The notes beneath the pieces were generated by a model that saw nothing but the letters and a program-made list of their open reading frames with translations, ran no database searches and was not told where the DNA came from. Of a DNA stretch of 64,000 nt, positions 60,801 to 64,000 are shown piece after piece. Made by a program: the position numbers and the translations under genes. Within the stretch, counting starts at the first letter, position 1, and each line of letters starts with the position of its first letter. This DNA is from Streblospio benedicti (Eukaryota; Annelida; Polychaeta; Spionida; Spionidae), in the NCBI GenBank assembly GCA_019095985.1, contig CM032659.1, positions 6,631,914 to 6,695,913 on the forward strand, in the 5' to 3' direction.

Positions 60801-61608
60801 CGTCATGAAACGTCTTTCAACTCAAGATGTAAGACTAGACTTTCCTACAATTTGATATGTGGTTTATGTGTGTTGTGTAGAACGTTTAAGTGTTGGTTTG
60901 ACCATTTAAATGTATTTTTCCACATGATTAGATAGGGTTGGGTTAACAGATTTGGATGATGAAAGTATTTATTTATTCAAAAATAAGTTCTAGTATTAAG
61001 CAATAGAAGTCAGTGAGTTTTTTTTTTGATTAGTTTAATTATTGTTCAAACTCAACTTGGACTGTAAGTTGTCATTAGTTTGTGCAGATTAGAAATGTAC
61101 ATGTATCAGATTGTAGATTATTATCACTGGTTAGACAATCGAACTGCACCTGTAATGACCATGATGTCCATTGTCAATGCAATACTAGATAATTTAAAAT
61201 ATGTCAGAATATTGAACGAAGAATGAAAAATTGTTATCATACTCAGTGGCAGATCCAGAGAGGGCGTCCTTGTCTATTTTATGCATCATTTTGATGGGGT
61301 CTAGGCACAAGTTTGGACCAAGTGGTTTAAAAAATTGGGTTTAGAAATTTTCCATGCACATGCATGCATTTTGGAACATGTAACCCTCCTCATGAAAATC
61401 CTGTATGTGTCACTGATATTGTACACTTTCCATCTTTTAATTTGATTTCCCAATACGATGTATCTCAAGTATTTTTAACTAAAAAATATTGATATTGTAG
61501 GTGTGTTTTTTACATTGCAGGTCGCACATAGCAGGCATGTTTGAGAGCGATAGACACTTTTCCCATCTCTCCACATTGGAGCGGGAACTCGCCTTCAGAA
61601 CAGAAATG
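35104..61608 (+). CDS. dpy19l: DPY19-like protein C-mannosyltransferase, first three exons (continues past the window)
   Basis: DPY19 proteins are multi-span ER enzymes that attach mannose to tryptophans of secreted and membrane proteins such as thrombospondin repeats. Exons are 35104-35290, 37546-37570 and 61521-61608, with GT/AG borders and phases 1, 2 and 0 that join cleanly. The protein starts MAAKKRHQ, has a basic polar tail of about 50 residues, then the first membrane segment [20 protein letters not shown]. The third exon gives the family hallmark [20 protein letters not shown] followed by TEM; the family continues GLYYSY in the next exon, not found in the window. An acidic residue of this RTEMGLYY region is considered part of the active site in the family. 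DRHFSHLS and FRTEM are closest to the DPY19L1/L2 branch and worm dpy-19. The start is the first in-frame ATG. Confidence 0.88.
36009..36134 (+). CDS. Small ORF or unassigned first exon in dpy19l intron 1
   Basis: Forty-one codons starting [20 protein letters not shown] and going on [13 protein letters not shown]. Codon use and GC are exon-like compared with the AT-rich surroundings, and a possible donor (ACG/gtgtga) lies at the end. I do not recognise the product. It may be the first exon of a nested gene, an alternative start exon, or chance. Confidence 0.3.
   Translation: MASVASAAASPKLQGMLMEIDTLYDNSILSLDRNHSTRVTV
37242..37481 (+). mobile_element. hAT-like MITE, copy 1
   Basis: About 240 bases with CAGGTTCAGGAGTAG at the left and CTAATCCTGATCCTG at the right, imperfect inverted termini. 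Inside, 'tggaaaagtgcgggtagtca' and 'gtcctccttgg' match the copies at 61768 and 62712. The termini suggest hAT type; the superfamily is inferred. Confidence 0.7.
37546..37570 (+). CDS. dpy19l: dpy19l micro-exon 2 (25 bases)
   Basis: A 25-base exon between a T-rich tract plus 'ccag' and 'gtatgt'. It enters in phase 1 and leaves in phase 2, giving AALCGILH plus two bases of an Arg codon. It completes membrane segment 1. It is recognised by exact phase and family match, not by length. Confidence 0.8.
37571..43715. other. Intron 2 of dpy19l, first stretch, no gene
   Basis: About 6 kb of unique-looking AT-rich sequence with no exon-like open frame and no repeat I can name, apart from a short 'acacacacgcacaca' run near 42403. 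Open frames of 60-110 codons here have no domain. Confidence 0.5.
43716..44025 (+). mobile_element. tRNA-derived SINE family A, old copy
   Basis: 'gtgctttcgtggccgaaagg' head, 'ggctgttgagtaaactctaa', 'ggtacaggtcaggcaagtta' and 'gacccggtgtgaattttaag' follow the order of the full copy at 47849 with many changes. Confidence 0.8.
44026..47848. other. Intron 2 of dpy19l, second stretch, no gene
   Basis: No exon or named repeat. Some parts (about 44230-44330, 45450-45620, 46310-46510) are less AT-rich and less repetitive than their surroundings. One has two E-box-like CAGCTG words. They could be regulatory, but nothing here proves it. Confidence 0.4.
47849..48165 (+). mobile_element. tRNA-derived SINE family A, full copy
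   Basis: A tRNA-like head with an A-box-like TGGCGGAATGG (47856-47866) and B box GGTTCGATTCC (47900-47910). The body contains 'gtaggtgttgagcaaactta', 'ctccccagggagttgagaaa' and 'caatgacctggtgtagatgt', ending near 'gcacgacagactgtgaat'. It is the youngest-looking copy here. It is not a tRNA gene. Confidence 0.88.
48166..48775. other. Intron 2 of dpy19l, third stretch
   Basis: No gene. Non-repetitive sequence at about 48340-48540, then a scrap of the repeat shared with 440-500 directly before the CTAA tract. Confidence 0.4.
48776..48916 (+). repeat. (CTAA)n microsatellite
   Basis: About 35 units of CTAA with two interruptions near 48861 and 48890. No spacers, so not CRISPR-like. Confidence 0.97.
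49515..49558 (-). ncRNA. Hammerhead-ribozyme-like motif, left arm
   Basis: On the minus strand: GCATT, CTGATGA, a five-pair stem (GCCAA/TTGGC), GAAAC, T, GTT, AATGT. Core boxes and stems I and II fit a minimal hammerhead with a tiny stem III, as known from Penelope-like element ends. Confidence 0.55.
49582..49980 (-). CDS. GIY-YIG endonuclease domain of the Penelope-like element
   Basis: An open stretch of about 130 codons. [20 protein letters not shown] opens the domain; the paired motif is the VY...VYVG pattern, with the Arg of [11 protein letters not shown] following. Cysteines CKSC form the usual metal-binding-like pair. It closes with a [20 protein letters not shown] tail. The enzyme nicks DNA for target-primed insertion. 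It is the C-terminal domain of a larger protein, so no own start is expected. Confidence 0.85.
   Translation of the reverse strand: MDKMDKCEIVYKIPCKSCDKVYVGETGRKFGTRLKEHQKDVEANQKGAYTRSTKKESQTEIHKSAITDHVNQQNHEIDWDGAGVIDRESEWKTSTIKESVHIRTCKQVMNRGKGGHQLSRVYDSIIGQDRNI
50432..50953 (-). CDS. Reverse transcriptase fragment of the Penelope-like element
   Basis: About 170 residues with [20 protein letters not shown] (motif A region), [20 protein letters not shown] (motif B) and WKRYVDDV (catalytic YVDD, motif C). This is the typical Penelope order. The thumb region after motif C reaches ETDALHF, where the frame is interrupted before the endonuclease part. Confidence 0.85.
   Translation of the reverse strand: MVGLTESKDLAEKMSEIMIEDEILASHDMVSLFTNTPIEKALQIIRDHLNNDRSLKNRTLLNSNDIMDLCEFILTTTYFQFRGSIYQQKFGTAMGSPVSPIVANLYMEWLETKATATPPVTCKTQLWKRYVDDVLEKIKRGDSQNLTDHLNTVVRLVASSLRMKKKETDALHF
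51060..51103 (+). ncRNA. Hammerhead-ribozyme-like motif, right arm
   Basis: The same motif in the inverted arm, on the plus strand. CTGATGA is at 51065-51071, GAAAC at 51090-51094, and stem I pairs GCATT with AATGT. Predicted cleavage would follow GTT. Confidence 0.55.
51153..52062. other. Intron stretch between two retroelements
   Basis: No gene. AT-rich, non-repetitive as far as seen. Confidence 0.4.
52063..52262. mobile_element. Solo end of another Penelope-like element (inverted pair)
   Basis: Two inverted arms of about 45 bases: minus strand CTGATGAAGCCTGTCAGTAG then CGAAAC at 52112-52081, and plus strand CTGATGAAGCTAGGCAGTAG from 52222. The CTGATGA...CGAAAC spacing recalls the hammerhead region of such elements. 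The middle 110 bases have no recognised coding. It ends 38 bases before the DIRS element. Confidence 0.45.
52300..52428 (+). repeat. Left inverted terminal repeat of the DIRS element
   Basis: Contains 'gtaagacttcatgatagcat', 'gacgtcagaatgacgtcatg' and 'cgcgcatgcgtactattcca'. Matches the reverse complement of 57318-57410. Two TGACGTCA-like sites may be promoter elements (CRE-type). Confidence 0.9.
52652..53668 (+). CDS. DIRS gag-like protein
   Basis: An open frame of about 338 codons from the first ATG. An arginine/serine-rich part (repeated RSRSRS and RGKRHRSRS words) is followed by a helical part with [20 protein letters not shown] and [20 protein letters not shown], then a basic glutamine-rich end. 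Such RS-rich then helical layouts are common in DIRS ORF1. Nucleic-acid packaging is the presumed role. Confidence 0.75.
   Translation: MFPHMGAHAGDGDTTITLEDRMENQVDTNTGNLTSTHAPNPWSRSRDRRTSRSRSRSVSRPRGKRYRSRSRSSCRDGPRGKRHRSRSSASRYEPRGRRHGRDSRSRSPSVCDQRDYESDGSRGDDYEPVMPSAKSSSAWSLPRRIAETANTYFTTHFTADEMKGLLEELPTPSHDFLKAPDMDEDLKAYFAGKKDKVVAARDANWQHVESKLKRTMGPLGRLWEAADQARKGHLTSVKAEELLRLVEKTALFVGQAAQSVTYYRRTEVLFPVLKEKEEVKKALRNHADKLPTSGKLFGKEFQAAVFKDKTEISDLVALAPGRKSAHKRQQQKQNQQRP
54290..55560 (+). pseudogene. DIRS reverse transcriptase and RNase H region, broken
   Basis: Family landmarks appear in order: [18 protein letters not shown] at the RT palm entry, YLDDMLLM at the catalytic site, EFLGLMVNT, and an RNase H start [17 protein letters not shown], later [17 protein letters not shown]. 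They lie in several frames, so this stretch carries several breaks in the assembled sequence. Confidence 0.85.
55880..56841 (+). CDS. DIRS tyrosine recombinase
   Basis: The open frame starts upstream, overlapping the RNase H part as usual in DIRS elements. The N-terminal core-binding part includes [19 protein letters not shown]. The catalytic set is Arg in [13 protein letters not shown], His and Arg in [10 protein letters not shown], and the tyrosine in RTFHRFYHR. It replaces the DDE integrase of LTR elements and inserts a circular DNA form. Confidence 0.88.
56851..56966 (+). repeat. Internal complementary region of the DIRS element
   Basis: The first part, 'gctatcatgaagtcttacga' onward, is the reverse complement of the element's left edge. 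The second part, 'gaaaatttaatgagggcgta' onward, is the reverse complement of its right edge. The junction is AAT at 56886-56888. This region templates the missing end pieces during DIRS replication. Confidence 0.88.
57312..57481 (+). repeat. Right inverted terminal repeat of the DIRS element
   Basis: The inverted match to the left repeat runs from 'acgtggaatagtacgcatgc' to 'catgaagtcttactcgttcc', followed by an edge extension to 57481 that matches the internal complementary region. Confidence 0.88.
57482..59576. other. Intron 2 of dpy19l, fourth stretch, no gene
   Basis: AT-rich unique-looking sequence with no exon or named repeat. A short (ATGTAA)n run at 59541-59563 is the tail of the SINE that follows. 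Confidence 0.45.
59577..59882 (-). mobile_element. tRNA-derived SINE family A, near full length
   Basis: The plus strand reads 'tcgtgctctagcgacatcac', 'ttcccggggagcatacagca', 'gctcaacacctaccacc' and 'gaccgggaatcgaatccatg', the reverse of the copy at 47849. The tail is the (ATGTAA)n run on its left. Confidence 0.88.
59883..61520. other. Last stretch of dpy19l intron 2
   Basis: No gene or named repeat. It ends with the pyrimidine-rich acceptor of exon 3. Confidence 0.45.
61521..61608 (+). CDS. dpy19l: dpy19l exon 3
   Basis: Eighty-eight bases between 'tacattgcag' and 'gtgtgt'. With the incoming AG it reads [20 protein letters not shown] then [10 protein letters not shown], the most conserved early segment of DPY19 proteins, in the first luminal loop. 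It ends at a codon boundary just before the expected GLYYSY. Confidence 0.92.
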
Positions 61609-61767
61609 GTGTGTATACATGGCATATATAGTGTATAAGCTCTTCTGTGCTCTTTTATGTTTTTAACTTTGGATTGTCACATCCTATGTGTACTTATGGT
61701 AACTTATAAACATGTATTGTAAAATGCTAATAGGGCCAGGAGATTATTTGGATAAGCCTAGGGGTGT

Positions 61768-62007
61768 AAGGGTCAGAATTAGGTGGAAAAGTGCTAATCG
61801 TCAGCAGGACGAGTCACACTGAAAAAAATCTAACCGTCCTCAAAAGAATCTATTAGTCCTCCTTGCAGAAACTATACCTGTATGCTAAATGCACCAGAAT
61901 TTTCTACTGGTCAAAAGGATGACTTGTTCAAACTTTTTAATCGTCCTATACAAGGTTTCTGTGTTCAATAAGCGCAGGCGAGTAGTACTAGTTAATCCTC
62001 ATCCTGT
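61768..62007 (+). mobile_element. hAT-like MITE, copy 2
   Basis: 'aagggtcagaattaggtgga' at the left and 'gttaatcctcatcctg' at the right, with 'aaagtgctaatcgtcagcag' and 'tcctccttgcagaaac' inside. About 240 bases, in the intron after exon 3. Confidence 0.75.
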
Positions 62008-62711
62008 GGTGTACAGGTTGGGGTCGTGTGACGACTAGTTGTTGTTGTCGAATATATATTCAATTCAATCTATTGCACAAATATATTTGGCCTCTTAAAT
62101 TGAAAGGACCATCTCAACCGCCTTAACTCAGTTCTCTTATCAAGTAAAATTTATTGTCAGTGGCTCTGCATAGTGCATCATGTATATTTTATTGTTCAGT
62201 TAATAAGAAAATAAGCTCCATTCATAGTTGAAAAAAAGTGATTGGAACAATATCAGTGTTTGCTCACAGATCTAAATGCATCTTCTATTGACTATATATT
62301 GTTTTATGGACAGCATGTTGCATCCATCAATAAGCACTTCATAATAAAACAGAAAATACCTTTAATCAATTACAACACATGCGGCATATCATGATATGTA
62401 ACAATACCTCAATCATTTGATTTTCAGTGCATTTTGTAATTTTACTTTCTGGGTATTAATTTCAATGCTGATACATGTATGATAATGTTACATGTACCTA
62501 TGATTTTTTTCCTTTTTATAACATGAAATTCACTGAGTTGTTTGTTGGAAAGACAACACCGACAGTCATGTAAATTATGTACAAGCATCTATTTTCAGTT
62601 GTTAGTTTGACACCAACAAATCGTAGGTGCTATTTCATTCAAATTTAATTGCTTCCTTGAGTTCAAAACAGGAATCATTTTTATTCTACAGTCATATTGC
62701 TCTGATAGAAA

Positions 62712-62943
62712 CAAGATCAAGATTAGCCTCTAGTCCACTCGTATTGACTAGCAAAAACTAGTGGATGACTTGTGCAAAGTTTTCGCAACTCGTCCTTTTG
62801 ACGAGAAGGAATTCTGGTCAATTTGGCATACATGTATAGAGTTTATGCAAGAAGGATGAGTACATTTTTTGCAGGATGAGTAAATATTTGAGGGTTACTC
62901 GTCCTGCTGACGAGTAGCACTTTTCCACCTAATCCTGACCCTG
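62712..62943 (-). mobile_element. hAT-like MITE, copy 3
   Basis: Inverted relative to copies 1 and 2. It ends with 'cacttttccacctaatcctg' and 'accctg', begins CAAGATCAAGATTAG, and is flanked by TAGAAA on both sides, a possible target duplication. Confidence 0.78.
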
Positions 62944-64000
62944 TAGAAAAGCAGAAAGGTTCCTGTTGAAAAGCCCCTTGTTCATAAAACAACATTTTTA
63001 CTTTGCATGTCTGTTCATCTGCTGGATACATCATTTAATTGTTCAACCAGAATGACAAGACTCATCATCAAGCATTCATGTTATACCTTCTATTAGGTAT
63101 TTCATCAGGGTTTAGATACAACCCAAGTTAAAGTACTCACTTTGAATGACCGGCGGACGGCTCTTTGATATACGCCGCCCGAGAATAATAGTACTAACTG
63201 CCTAGGCAGATGATTATATGTATTATATGTAACTCGTCAGCGCTATAATGCTGTATAAGTATGTGGCCATTAAATATATCCATTATTGATAGATACATCT
63301 GGTATTTATTAGTATATACCAAAGTTTTCGAATCCTGTTTCAGGATTCGAAGCTTCGCTGTATGGACCGAAGCTTCGAAGCTTCAAATTATCTTGACATA
63401 TAATCACAACCACACTCATGTGATTTTGACTTCATGATATCTGACTTCCTAATATCTGACTTCATTGGGACCAAGAGAGTAGATAGTTATATGGCTCAAA
63501 TTAGGTGTTACGGTATACATGCGGAAATCCACTCCGTAATGAATTATATGTTATAAAAACTAAGCCAACTAAAACATCATTACATCGTATTCAAATTTAG
63601 CTTCCATGTACATGTACTCTACATATGGAAAGCGACTCAGGCTACCTATGGTATTTTCAGCTCTCTCCATTTGAGTTGACTCTTGGCTCATTGAGTTGGT
63701 TCAGTCTTACTTAACAGCTTATCATGGAAATCTTGGTGAGACATGACACTACCATTTGCGATCTGTCAAATGCTTACAACTTCGTGTCATTTATTTGACC
63801 AACATTCTGTTTGTGAATCCAGGTTGAGTGAAGAAAATAAGCTGTTAGAATCGAGGCTAATGCAACTTGGGATAAAGGCTGTTTGAGTCTGTGAGATGTA
63901 TGGTCATGTGACAGCCCAATATATAAGATGATAAGTAGCCATTGTGTTGGCCGTTGGATTGTTTGACGCAAGTATTGCTGATGATGTTAGTTTTGTTTGC
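62944..64000. other. dpy19l intron 3, right edge of window
   Basis: No further dpy19l exon (the expected GLYYSY start) is found. Short direct words 'cgaagcttcg' and 'gacttcatgatatctgactt' occur near 63350-63460. No gene. Confidence 0.45.

Overview
This is an animal genome window with the character of a marine invertebrate. Coding exons are short, GC-rich and spliced with GT/AG borders. They sit in AT-rich introns filled with MITEs, tRNA-derived SINEs, Penelope-like elements, a DIRS element and long microsatellites. An FMRFamide-receptor-type GPCR, a DPY19-like gene and this transposon mix fit an invertebrate deuterostome or a lophotrochozoan; the sequence alone does not settle the phylum. There is no operon structure.

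Layout. (1) 2048-3133: an intronless rhodopsin-like GPCR (+), followed by a decayed partial copy. (2) 7873-28646: a gene of at least 25 exons (+) for a secreted glycoside hydrolase family 81 (GH81) endo-beta-1,3-glucanase. The reading frame can be followed exon by exon through consistent splice phases from a signal peptide to the catalytic barrel, where a 100-N gap interrupts it. Three cysteine-containing modules of about 100 residues are inserted inside its N-terminal beta-sandwich domain. Frame disturbances gather in the last exons before the gap. (3) 28747-35100: intergenic, with a pure (CA)n tract, SINE and MITE copies, a G-rich MITE and a tandemly duplicated MITE block. (4) 35104 to beyond the right edge: the first three coding exons of a DPY19-like C-mannosyltransferase gene (+), with an intron 2 of about 24 kb. 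That intron holds tRNA-SINEs, a Penelope-like element with inverted ends and hammerhead-ribozyme-like motifs (49468-51152), and a nearly complete DIRS tyrosine-recombinase retroelement (52300-57481).

The most unusual aspect is the architecture of the GH81 gene. At eight exon borders the terminal piece of the exon, often with its splice site, is repeated as a decayed 'echo' inside the neighbouring intron. Several introns also carry a MITE or SINE directly upstream of the 3' splice site. The three genes have no evident functional link: a neuropeptide receptor, a secreted beta-glucan hydrolase, and an ER glycosyltransferase.
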